64,000 nucleotides of DNA, taken from positions 2,170,001-2,234,000 of the forward strand of contig JAIUPT010000042.1 of the NCBI GenBank assembly GCA_022315425.1, written 5' to 3'. The stretch's first letter is position 1, and each line of letters begins with the position of its first letter. Below, one piece after another: positions 56,008-64,000 of this stretch. The notes beneath the pieces were generated by a model that was not told where the DNA came from, searched no databases, and saw nothing but the letters and a program-made list of their open reading frames with translations. The position numbers and the translations under genes were made by a program. Source of the DNA: Pseudevernia furfuracea. Its lineage: Eukaryota > Ascomycota > Lecanoromycetes > Lecanorales > Parmeliaceae.

Positions 56008-58095
56008 ATGGCTACCTACACCTGGCCCAGCGTTGATCGCCGTCGCCCAGAAGATATCGTCGAACATGCAACATGCTTGAAGGCCGACTTCGACCTCGTC
56101 AGCAACGCTGCAAACGCCAGCCTCTCTAATACCACACCTTTACCATCCGGACTCGAGTCCAGAATCTCAATAGGCATCAAAAAAGGAATCGCCGAAGCTT
56201 GCTCCCATGGTTACTGCCATAAATGGTCTGAGATCGACAAGGGTATCTTCAGCAAGGTAATGTTTAAGAGTATCAGCACTGAGGCGGCTCTCGAAGCTCG
56301 AGATCGCATTCCGCTACCTCAATTCCATGGACTTCATGGGTCATACAACGCCCTTCACACCAAGCTTGCTACTCGAATGCCCCTTACCGCAACGACTCAT
56401 CATTTCGTCACTGCTGGCACTGCAACGGAGGCTACATCGGTCGTCGATTTAGTCAATACTGCCAGAAAACAAAGCAAAGAAATAGATATGGCCCGAAATT
56501 CGAAGAACATGGTCACCATTCAGCAGGAAGAGAAAGCCGAAGACGTCAGCGGCGAGGAGAGGGGGAAGGATGCTAGCGAGGAGGAAGAGAGCGGGATGGA
56601 CGAGAGTGGGGATGCAGAAGATGGTCAAGAAGTAGTAGAAAGCGAGGACATCGAGAACGTAGACGATTCTAGCGAAGATGGCTCCGGTGACGATGGGTCA
56701 GGTAGTGAGGAGGACAGCGGTGAGGAAAGTGAACAGGGCAATAACGAGGATAGCGAGACAGATAGCGACGCGGGTAGTGAGGACGAAGGGGACCAGGAGA
56801 TTGTCAGAGAAAAGATCGTCCCCAAGATTAACGAAGACGGAAACGGCTTTGCTTTTACTGTCAACCTCAAGATCGAACAACAAGCCAGCGTCAATCAACT
56901 AGAAGGAATGACGGCTCCCGAAATATTGGACTGCATTTCTTCGTCACTCAAAAAGTTCCTCCGCGAGCAGCAGCTTTCATCACGATCTGTGCACATATCT
57001 CGTAGCATTCTGCTGGATAACGGTGATGTTACGGTTGACGTCCACGCAGAGACGCGTGAAGCTTCAAACCAAATTATTCATTCGGCAGGCTGGGATCAAG
57101 GATTTGAGAGGACTCTAATAGGATCGCCAGTCCCAACTTACAAGGTCAGAATGCACAAGGTCGAGATCAACAGCTTGAAATTTCAAACCCGGAAGGAGAA
57201 ATCTGCGATCATCAGGAAGTTTGCAGGTGCGAACCGTGCAATCGGCCATTTGAATGGAGCCAAACCCATTATCAGAGACATTCGTTGGTCCCAGTACTCT
57301 TTGCCAAAGGTGGCGGCGCCACTCATCGTCGAGTTTCTAGACCCAGAGCAAGCTACTCAGGCTCTAGTAAGTGGTCTCTTTTGGCAAAACAAGCGTCACG
57401 GCTGTGAAAGAGCAGACAATAAGTGCAGACTACTCAGATGCAGCAGGTGTCAAGGTTATGGTCATCTCTTCAAGAAGTGCTCCGCTCCCCATCGATGCGG
57501 ACAATGCGCCGGCCGGCATCCAACAGCGACCTGCAAATCGAAGAAAATTAAGTGTGCCTCTTGTGGTGGTGGCCACCGCGCTGGTTGGAACTGTTGTCCT
57601 GCCAAAGCAAAAGAAAGAAGAAGCCTAGGTTTCCTGAGTGAGAGTGCGTCCCAGGCTATCGAACCTGCGGCCGAGACCCAAGCAGCGCCCCTCACACGTG
57701 TTCGACATTCCATCTCGGCCGCGAGAACACAAACCGAGACATCCATGCCATCGCCAGTCTCTCTAGATGCAAATTCGGCTGAGGACGATATCAACTCCGA
57801 ACCGGACCACTCATTGGCCCAAGCCGATCCCACCCAAGAGACCTATCCGGATACAGCAACTCTTCTAAAGCAAATCGAAGACCTCCAGAAGATTGTTCTG
57901 GCCCGGGACATGGCCCAGCAACTTAAGTCTTCCGGCCGGGCAAAGCGGCGAGCCGAGGAGGCTTTTGCGTGTGAAGCAGAAGCTGAGTCATCTAATATGG
58001 CGGCAAAGCGAATCAAGCAAGAACAACGCACTCGTGAGGATTTCATGGGCTTGTACCGTCAACCCTCCCCGTACATCATTAATCGACCTCAATAG
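56008..58095 (+). CDS. Gag-like zinc-knuckle protein, copy 2 (intact)
   Basis: Single intact exon of 695 residues. The N-terminal domain (about residues 1-130) is shared with the other two copies (LKADFDLVSNAANASL, ARDRIPLPQFHGLHGSYNAL). A very acidic low-complexity region follows (about residues 175-270). The LINE ORF1-like core (about 280-470) has the order VNLKIEQQASVNQLEG, ILLDNGDVTVDVHAETREA, VRMHKVEINSLKFQTRKEKS, IIRDIRWSQYSL and LIVEFLDPEQATQALVSGLF. Three zinc knuckles begin at residue 478 (CSRCQGYGHLFKKC, CGQCAGRHPTATC, CASCGGGHRAGWNCCP), the same triple pattern as Gag of Tad-type LINEs. The tail has basic motifs (KRRAEE, AAKRIKQEQ) and YRQPSPYIINRPQ. RNA or nucleic-acid binding is the expected activity. 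No ORF2, so it looks domesticated or an orphan Gag; nuclear location inferred from basic motifs. Confidence 0.85.
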   Translation: MATYTWPSVDRRRPEDIVEHATCLKADFDLVSNAANASLSNTTPLPSGLESRISIGIKKGIAEACSHGYCHKWSEIDKGIFSKVMFKSISTEAALEARDRIPLPQFHGLHGSYNALHTKLATRMPLTATTHHFVTAGTATEATSVVDLVNTARKQSKEIDMARNSKNMVTIQQEEKAEDVSGEERGKDASEEEESGMDESGDAEDGQEVVESEDIENVDDSSEDGSGDDGSGSEEDSGEESEQGNNEDSETDSDAGSEDEGDQEIVREKIVPKINEDGNGFAFTVNLKIEQQASVNQLEGMTAPEILDCISSSLKKFLREQQLSSRSVHISRSILLDNGDVTVDVHAETREASNQIIHSAGWDQGFERTLIGSPVPTYKVRMHKVEINSLKFQTRKEKSAIIRKFAGANRAIGHLNGAKPIIRDIRWSQYSLPKVAAPLIVEFLDPEQATQALVSGLFWQNKRHGCERADNKCRLLRCSRCQGYGHLFKKCSAPHRCGQCAGRHPTATCKSKKIKCASCGGGHRAGWNCCPAKAKERRSLGFLSESASQAIEPAAETQAAPLTRVRHSISAARTQTETSMPSPVSLDANSAEDDINSEPDHSLAQADPTQETYPDTATLLKQIEDLQKIVLARDMAQQLKSSGRAKRRAEEAFACEAEAESSNMAAKRIKQEQRTREDFMGLYRQPSPYIINRPQ

Positions 58096-58886
58096 ATGCT
58101 GGTTACTCGTCCGGCATTCACAACTCACAGCATCCAGACAGCTCTCCTCGATCAGATGTGTCATATCGAATGCGCTCTATATGTAAGAGGAAGAAACCTG
58201 GTCTCTACTCTACATACATCCAATTTTCTTGCGTATCGAAATCGACATTTGGTTTTTGCTGTCGCATCGAAACCATTCTCTAGGTGCTACGCCTGATCGA
58301 CAGTGACGCCTCAGCAGGATCTACTTACCAGTGCAAATACATGCCATGGTTCCTGCAGTCTTTGAAACTGTCAGTCCCTCTAGCTTTACGGTCATCAAAA
58401 GCGTTCACGCTTGCATTTCGATACTCAACTGATCTCCTTTTCCCACTATGATACCCATTATGACGCCTGATACTGGCAGCTCCGTCCACCAGGAATTGCT
58501 AATTTCCTATTAGACATACATGGGAGCTAGTAAATGAGCTGAATTGCTCATAGTTGCCTGACAATGAAACATTAGCTTGAAATGGTGAAATGAAAGGTCT
58601 TCCCCGGTGCAGCTCCCTTGAAGTGACTGAAAACGTGAATAGCATCGCATCCGTTTCTCGGCGGAGGCTATTGTACAAATGATTGTGGTTAGGATGCAAT
58701 TGGCACACGAAACCCGTGACTCGTAACTATCCTGGACTCGCAAGCTTTGGCTTTATCATGCGTCTGAAGGCGCCATTTGACTACAAGTACCTGCCTTCCT
58801 GCACTGCAAGGCTGCCAGAACCGAGCAACACATCACGATGTTGTGGCTTCTGAGACAACTCCTCATTCCTCACCCGCTCGCACTCC
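58096..58886. other. 3' flank of Gag-like copy 2
   Basis: Includes 58379-58535, similar to the flank of copy 1 (53787-53979). Otherwise empty. Confidence 0.5.
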
Positions 58887-60098
58887 TCACAACTTGCTCT
58901 CCCCCGCCTCACTCTTAACCTCGACAAGCAACTTCCCCGTGTTCGTCCCCTTGTATAGCCCTAATAGCGCCTTCTCAGCCGCACCCAACCCACCCTTCAC
59001 AATCGTCTCTTTCCTTTGAATCTTGCCTTCAGCGAGCCATTTCGAGAGCTCTTGCTGCGCAGCCGGATACTGGTCCTTATAATCAAACACAATAAATCCC
59101 TCCATACGAATCCGCATGGATATGATCATCATATAATTCTTGGGCCCCTTCGGCTCGGTGCTGTTATACTGACTGATGGCGCCACAAATCACGAATCTAG
59201 AATGAGGTTTCGCCCTCGAGAGCGCCAAGTCAAGGATCTCACCACCCACATTGTCGAAGAAGACGTCGATGAGATCCTTGGTACTTGTTCGAAATCTCTT
59301 GGCGAAATCCGCGTCCTTGTAGTTGAGAGCATCATCACAACCCAAATCCTTCAACCACTCGACTTTATCATCACTACCGGCCAGACCCAGCACGGTCGCG
59401 CCTTTGAGTTTGGCGATCTGGCAGACTACACTTCCTGTTGCGCCTGCAGCGCCGGAAACAACAACAAAATCGCCGCTTTTGACTTTGCCGACGTCGATGA
59501 TACCGAAGTAGGCTGTCTGGTTAAAGTTTGGGGTTAGCATCATTTCTTCAAGGAAAAGGTGTGAGACACTAAAAACGATACGTGCTGGAGGAGGATGACT
59601 CACTAAGCCTGTCATTCCTACAGTGGTCCAAGATATTAGCCCATTTTCTCTGTGGCACATCATATCACGCACTGTGATGATAAAATCACATAACATACCA
59701 AGGACACCCAAAGCATCAGTCAACCTCCCACCCTTCGGCACATCTAATTTCTGCACAGCCACATCCTTATCCTCCACAACCGCCTGCTCTCTCCACCCAC
59801 AGCCAGCATAAAGATGGCATCCAACATCATACTTGCTGGACTTGGACGCAACCACTCTGGCAATAACAGCGCCGCGCATGACGCCTCCGATGGGGACAGG
59901 GGGTACGTAAGAGCGAGTATCGTTGAGCCAACCTCGCATGGCGGGGTCGAGAGACAGATAGATGGTTTCGACCAAGGCTTGGCCATCCTTGAGATCGTTG
60001 ATGCTGAGTTTCTTCCGGGGTTGCATTTTGAATGTCTTCCCAGGCTGCAAGTCGCCTTTGGGGCGCTCGGCCAGGACGACAGTTTGCGTAGTCGCCAT
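58887..60098 (-). CDS. NADP-dependent double-bond reductase (MDR family)
   Basis: Three exons on the minus strand: 59699-60098, a 14-nt micro-exon 59604-59617 and 58887-59516, giving 347 residues. The spliced junction reads LGVLG-MTGL-TAYFGIIDVG, the conserved turn before the cofactor-binding domain. The Rossmann motif is VVVSGAAGATGSVVCQIAK; FDNVGGEILDLAL, ISQYNSTEPKGPKNYMMII and MEGFIVFDY are typical of the zinc-independent medium-chain reductase subgroup (prostaglandin reductase, alkenal double-bond reductase). The enzyme would reduce alpha,beta-unsaturated carbonyls with NADPH in the cytosol. The long read-through frame through both introns has no stop, so a naive call gives 403 residues including intron text. 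The gene is oriented opposite to the flanking Gag-like genes. Confidence 0.9.
   Translation of the reverse strand: MATTQTVVLAERPKGDLQPGKTFKMQPRKKLSINDLKDGQALVETIYLSLDPAMRGWLNDTRSYVPPVPIGGVMRGAVIARVVASKSSKYDVGCHLYAGCGWREQAVVEDKDVAVQKLDVPKGGRLTDALGVLGMLCDFIITVRDMMCHRENGLISWTTVGMTGLVSHPPPARIVFSVSHLFLEEMMLTPNFNQTAYFGIIDVGKVKSGDFVVVSGAAGATGSVVCQIAKLKGATVLGLAGSDDKVEWLKDLGCDDALNYKDADFAKRFRTSTKDLIDVFFDNVGGEILDLALSRAKPHSRFVICGAISQYNSTEPKGPKNYMMIISMRIRMEGFIVFDYKDQYPAAQQELSKWLAEGKIQRKETIVKGGLGAAEKALLGLYKGTNTGKLLVEVKSEAGESKL
59604..59617 (-). other. 14-nt micro-exon of the reductase
   Basis: Bounded by acceptor ctgtag and donor gtgagt; encodes the end of one codon plus M-T-G-L. Its inclusion is needed to keep frame and the conserved MTGLTAYFG motif. 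Confidence 0.8.
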
Positions 60099-60724
60099 TC
60101 TCGAAGTCTGTGTGCGAACGAGCTTGACTGGGTTTGTTTATTTGGGGATGTAAGTGAGAGAAGGGCGTTTGTAAGAGATTCGTTGTATGACGTTGGTGAG
60201 AGATGGAGAGGGGAAGCGTCAATGGTTTCGGGGAATTGTCGAGCAGAGAATCTTGAACCTGAAGGCGCACTTAGATATACCTATATGCCCCCAAATACTT
60301 CGTCCAAACATTTTTACCTCGGTCCGAGGGTTCTTTTCTCCCGGCCAAGACTTCCTAATGTGGAAGCTGAAACTGTAGTGAGGACAGATTTCGGCAGCAA
60401 AATCATGTATAATCGACTAGGCTATGTGAAGAGCATGAAGAAAGAAGCATGGAGATAGCCATAGACCAGTCCATATACACGGAGGCGATACCACTGAAAA
60501 TAAGGTACTCTACATACATCGCTTATGATTTATCGTCGGAGATGGTTCCGGCCCGGCAGAACCTCGGAGGTTGCGTGTCGAAGATCGGAGCAGTGAGACG
60601 CGTCTGATGATAGATCATAGATACGAGTACTCTACTATGTATACATACTTCCACATAACAGGCTAGGCAACCCTTCCATCTGAGCCGTAACGCCTGTCAG
60701 ATCTACCCCAAGCTTCTGCATGCC
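60099..60724. other. Divergent intergenic region
   Basis: About 630 bases between the reductase start and Gag-like copy 3. Likely holds both promoters; no element named. Confidence 0.4.
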
Positions 60725-63046
60725 ATGGTTCAACTCAATTGGCCGATTATCCACCGGCACCGTTCTCAAAATGCCCTTAATCATTTAGCAAGTCTTGAAG
60801 CCGACTTTGAAGCTCTGGACGCATGCGTGAAGCTTAGCGTATCAAAGCGTCACAGACTACCCTCGTCATTACGGAACGATATTTCCAAAGCAATCCTTGA
60901 AGCTTTCGCCGACCATGATTACCCCTATGAAATCTCGGAAGCGGACAGAACCCTCGTTGGAGGTCTCATCCTCAAACACATCACTGCCGAAGCTGCCGAG
61001 CGAGCGAGAGATAGGATTCCTCTTCGACAGTATCACGACCTCCGCAAATCCTTTCAACAGCTCGTTAAGAAGATCAATACTGAGGGTAGCCAACCACATC
61101 CCGAGGCGACGGCCGAAAGAGATGAGCGTGAAGCGAACAATCTTACAGAGCCTAGCCCGGAACTTGAGACGATGCATGCAGTCAGGGCCTCCCTGAGTTG
61201 GCAACGCGAAGCAGTACGGCTAGCGGCGCCCAGCAATAGAGATGATACAAATGAAGGAGCAGGGCAAGCAAACTTGTCTCGCGGACAGGAAGGAGATGCT
61301 ACAAAGGTAGCCACTGCGACCGACCGACCCAAAAAGAAGGGGAGGAAGAGAAAGAAGCATGGTGAGGTTGGGCAGGCAAAAGGAGAGGATTATGCCGGTG
61401 CCACGGGCGATGGTGGTGGCATCTTAGAGACAATGGGCAAGCAGCACAGTGTCGAAGAGGCGGATGTCCACGAGGGCTTTATAGACAGCGGAGTGGAGAC
61501 AGACGATCACGAGGATCTCATGAGGATATTCAAGGACACCGAAGCTCAATGCGAATACCTCCGTCTGCAGCTGCAAGGATTTGAGAGTGGGCAACTGGAG
61601 GAGTCTACGTGGCATGTGGTGGACGATTTGATGGAGGATGAAGACATGGTGGAGAAGAATGTGGTGGAAGAAGACGACGCATGTGTAGAGCTTTTGGATG
61701 GAGGTACCTTGGTTAATTATCCAAGTGATCTGTCCCAATGGCCCAACAATCAAGCGGACAACCAAACTAAAATTGAATCCAACGAACAAATCCCGCAAGG
61801 TCGGGAGGTGAAGCAGGAGCTGGTAGGCCTAGACGCGTCTACTCTCATCACATTCAAAATCGAACACCAGGCAGCCGTGAATAAGTTGGACGACATGGGT
61901 TATGATGGTATACTACAGAGGTTGTCTAGCTCGCTTGAAACCATGAAGTCTTTAGGCCACGATGCCTCAGATTACATACATTTCACCAACGCTATGCTAT
62001 TAAATGATGGCAATGTCGAGGTGCATGCTCACGCCGCATCGAAAGAGGACATTGAGCGACTTAGCAGGATACGAGGCTGGGACTTTGAGTTCGAGAAGAG
62101 CATCTATGCGCCCGATAAATCATACGCTGTTGAAACATCTCGAGTCAGCGTTGATAGTTTCAATATGCAGACAAGGAAACACAAAGCCAGAGCGATCAGA
62201 GCGCTCCTAGAGGAAAACCTACGCTTCGTGGTTTCTCTACAGGGTGTCGATGACATTCGAGACATTCGTTGGTGCAAGGGGTACAAAAAGCAAATTTACA
62301 AAAAGGAAAGTGGCCTCATCATTGAGTTTCGTACCGCTCAGCAAGCCGACGAGGTCCTTAGTTCTAGCATATTTATTCGCGGCAAACCCTACACATGTCA
62401 GTCCGTTGAACAGAAGCTTCTCCGGTGCGGAAGATGTCAAGCCTTCGGTCACAACAAAACATACTGTTTGTCTGCGCACCGATGCGGGAGGTGTGCGTTG
62501 CGGCATGCTACGTCGGAATGCACTTCCAATATCAGACTGTGTGCCAATTGCCACGGCCCACATGCAGCTAAGGCCGCAGCGTGTCCAGCCAGAGAAGCTC
62601 ACAAGCAGAGACTTCGATACACTTATCCTTCCTCGCCAGTAAGGGAAGAAGAGCATGGAGAACCAGATCCAGAATCACAGAGCCGAACAGTGGCCTTCAA
62701 GCTACCATCGCCAAATCCAATGCCAATTACACCACATGATGAAGGAGAGATCAAGGTCGAGGAGGATGAGTGGCTCCAAAATAGCGGCCCTTTGCATCAA
62801 CGAGGATACGCCAAGGCTGAAGGTGGTGAACTTACTCAGGAGATGAGCATTGCGCAAAATCACCATCCGGATTTTGGATTGATTCAGAGACAACTACAGG
62901 ACCTTCGAAAGGTCGTCGAGCGACTCTCTGCTCCGCAGCATCGGCACCCGCAAAGAAGAAAGAGGGGAGCTGATGAAATGCCTATGGGTGGGCCATCATC
63001 AAATGCTCGGAAAGAAGCAAGGCGCGGGGAAAAAAAGCAGAGATAA
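60725..63046 (+). CDS. Gag-like zinc-knuckle protein, copy 3 (intact)
   Basis: Single intact exon of 773 residues, the most divergent copy. It shares the N-terminal domain (LASLEADFEALDACVKLSVS, ARDRIPLRQYHDLRKSFQQL) and the ORF1-like core (ITFKIEHQAAVNKLDDMGYD, AMLLNDGNVEVHAHAASKED, VSVDSFNMQTRKHKARAIRA, IRDIRWCKGYKK, LIIEFRTAQQADEVLSSSIF). The three zinc knuckles begin at residue 568 (CGRCQAFGHNKTYC, CGRCALRHATSEC, CANCHGPHAAKAAACP). The middle region is longer and differs, with a basic patch (KKKGRKRKKHG at about residue 200) and acidic parts. The YRQPSPYI tail is absent and replaced by a basic end (QRRKRGADEM, KEARRGEKKQR). Sumoylation-type motifs VKQE and IKVE occur. No reverse transcriptase follows. 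Confidence 0.8.
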   Translation: MVQLNWPIIHRHRSQNALNHLASLEADFEALDACVKLSVSKRHRLPSSLRNDISKAILEAFADHDYPYEISEADRTLVGGLILKHITAEAAERARDRIPLRQYHDLRKSFQQLVKKINTEGSQPHPEATAERDEREANNLTEPSPELETMHAVRASLSWQREAVRLAAPSNRDDTNEGAGQANLSRGQEGDATKVATATDRPKKKGRKRKKHGEVGQAKGEDYAGATGDGGGILETMGKQHSVEEADVHEGFIDSGVETDDHEDLMRIFKDTEAQCEYLRLQLQGFESGQLEESTWHVVDDLMEDEDMVEKNVVEEDDACVELLDGGTLVNYPSDLSQWPNNQADNQTKIESNEQIPQGREVKQELVGLDASTLITFKIEHQAAVNKLDDMGYDGILQRLSSSLETMKSLGHDASDYIHFTNAMLLNDGNVEVHAHAASKEDIERLSRIRGWDFEFEKSIYAPDKSYAVETSRVSVDSFNMQTRKHKARAIRALLEENLRFVVSLQGVDDIRDIRWCKGYKKQIYKKESGLIIEFRTAQQADEVLSSSIFIRGKPYTCQSVEQKLLRCGRCQAFGHNKTYCLSAHRCGRCALRHATSECTSNIRLCANCHGPHAAKAAACPAREAHKQRLRYTYPSSPVREEEHGEPDPESQSRTVAFKLPSPNPMPITPHDEGEIKVEEDEWLQNSGPLHQRGYAKAEGGELTQEMSIAQNHHPDFGLIQRQLQDLRKVVERLSAPQHRHPQRRKRGADEMPMGGPSSNARKEARRGEKKQR

Positions 63047-63532
63047 TTGCTCAGTTCAAAATCGCAGCCGTCTGCCCGCTGACTGCGATACCTCGCCATA
63101 TGCCACTTCCAGGACGACGTACCCCATGTCAATTCTTCAGTATTAGCATCTGAAGGACGAGGCAGAGACATGCATTGGCTGTCAAGTTCTCGCTCACATG
63201 CCGCCGTGGGCGTGCCCACTCATCAATGTAACGCGCAGGCTCTGACGAAATTGCTAATGCCTGTTGGACTCGAGCCTTCATTATTCGCGTGGTACTTGTT
63301 CCTGCCGCTACAGGCAAAAGCATGTCTGTGGGATGTAGAATGATTCTACGGTGGCTTATAGGCGTCAAAACTTGCTTGCTTTCCTGGCACGCGTGGATCC
63401 TGAGCATCTTCATTCGCCAAAGCGGTTTTACATGATTCTCATCTCCGTGCTTTCCTACCTATATTAGAGCGGCTCTTGATTGAACCACAAATAAGAGATT
63501 TAAACCTAGTCAAGTCCTCGCACGTGATCAGA
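63047..63532. other. Intergenic
   Basis: About 490 bases with no similarity seen to the 3' flanks of copies 1 and 2. Confidence 0.4.
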
Positions 63533-63854
63533 TCAGACCCCAATATTGAGACGATTTCGGCTAAATTGCCAAGCCATATGTTCCTCATCAAAGACGTACT
63601 CCGTCGTTTCCAGCTTCGCACCCAGCTTCTAATAGAGTCTTGAGCTTAGCCCTGACGCGGTCTTTGAGCACGTAAGCTGGGTTGCGAATCCAGTCCTTGT
63701 TACCCCATTCATTGGCGCAATAGACGTACTCATCGTCATCAACTTTAGGGATGCACTCCTCGGCGCATGATGAGGCGTCACTGTCAGAATCAGAGGAGGA
63801 CGATTCGATTGGCATTGGCTGCTCTGCGGAAACACTGGACCCCCGTGATCGCAC
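63533..63854 (-). CDS. Small acidic protein, maybe continuing beyond the window
   Basis: Minus-strand frame from 63854 reads SAEQPMPIESSSSDSDSDAS, then DDEYVYCANEWGNKDWIRNP. A likely 43-nt intron (63629-63671) leads to an exon 63533-63628 reading KLGAKLETTEYVFDEEHMAW and ending NIGV with a stop. The intron is at the short end for fungi. The start is unclear, since a Pro/Thr-rich frame upstream reaches the window edge, so the gene may be cut by the end of the window. Family not recognised. Confidence 0.4.
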
Positions 63855-64000
63855 ACCAGTTGGTTGCTCCCGATATCATCGGGAGAAGGCGTTGATCGGG
63901 ATGTGCCGGGGGGATGTGGAGGTTGTACGGGAGTCGAGCGTGCTCTCTCTTTCGTAGTAATCTTCTGCGTATCTATGGTCCTCTGTACTCCACATGCCAC

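Noticed and set aside
59814..60458. 214-codon plus-strand frame
   Set aside because: Overlaps the reductase exon 1 on the other strand; no motif.
51958..63046. Complete active LINE elements
   Set aside because: No reverse transcriptase, endonuclease or poly-A-like end follows any of the three Gag-like frames; duplicated flanks point to DNA duplication.

Overview
The window is nuclear DNA of a filamentous ascomycete (Pezizomycotina, probably a dothideomycete; the class is inference). The signs are short 50-80 nt introns with GTAAGT-like donors, CTRAC branch points and YAG acceptors, and families typical of such genomes: fungal rhodopsin-like membrane proteins, 2EXR/F-box-like proteins, WSC/PAN secreted proteins, a CBM18-GH16 enzyme and a CorA-like transporter. 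Gene density is low, with long intergenic stretches, AT-rich patches and decayed retroelements. Exon models were assembled by eye from reading frames and splice signals.

Layout. 0-10 kb: two secreted proteins (2.1 kb; 3.3-5.5 kb WSC/PAN mosaic) and a rhodopsin-like membrane protein (8.0-9.4 kb). 9.9-11.9 kb: a divergent pair, a small Cys-rich protein and a protein joining an N-terminal RING-H2-like finger to two TFIIB-like cyclin repeats. 11.9-14.7 kb: an AT-rich block, then Ty3-type and copia-type Gag remnants. 15.9-17.2 kb: CBM18-GH16 secreted enzyme. 18.8-37.5 kb: at least seven 2EXR/F-box-like genes or relics, mixed with secreted proteins, an unknown two-exon gene and a LINE relic with a 16-bp target-site duplication. 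38.7-40.6 kb: CorA-like transporter. 42.5-43.4 kb: SprT-like metallopeptidase. 45.9-49.6 kb: alpha/beta hydrolase and a second rhodopsin-like protein. 52-63 kb: three tandem paralogues of a LINE ORF1/Gag-like zinc-knuckle protein with no reverse transcriptase beside them, interrupted by a decayed helo-like/STAND N-terminal gene and an NADP-dependent double-bond reductase.

There is no obvious operon-like or biosynthetic logic. The window reads as an accessory, repeat-influenced region where lineage-specific families expand and decay; frameshifts, an in-frame stop and altered splice sites recur. The two best candidates for something undescribed are the RING + TFIIB-core protein (10845-11903) and the tandem Gag-only zinc-knuckle cluster (51958-63046).
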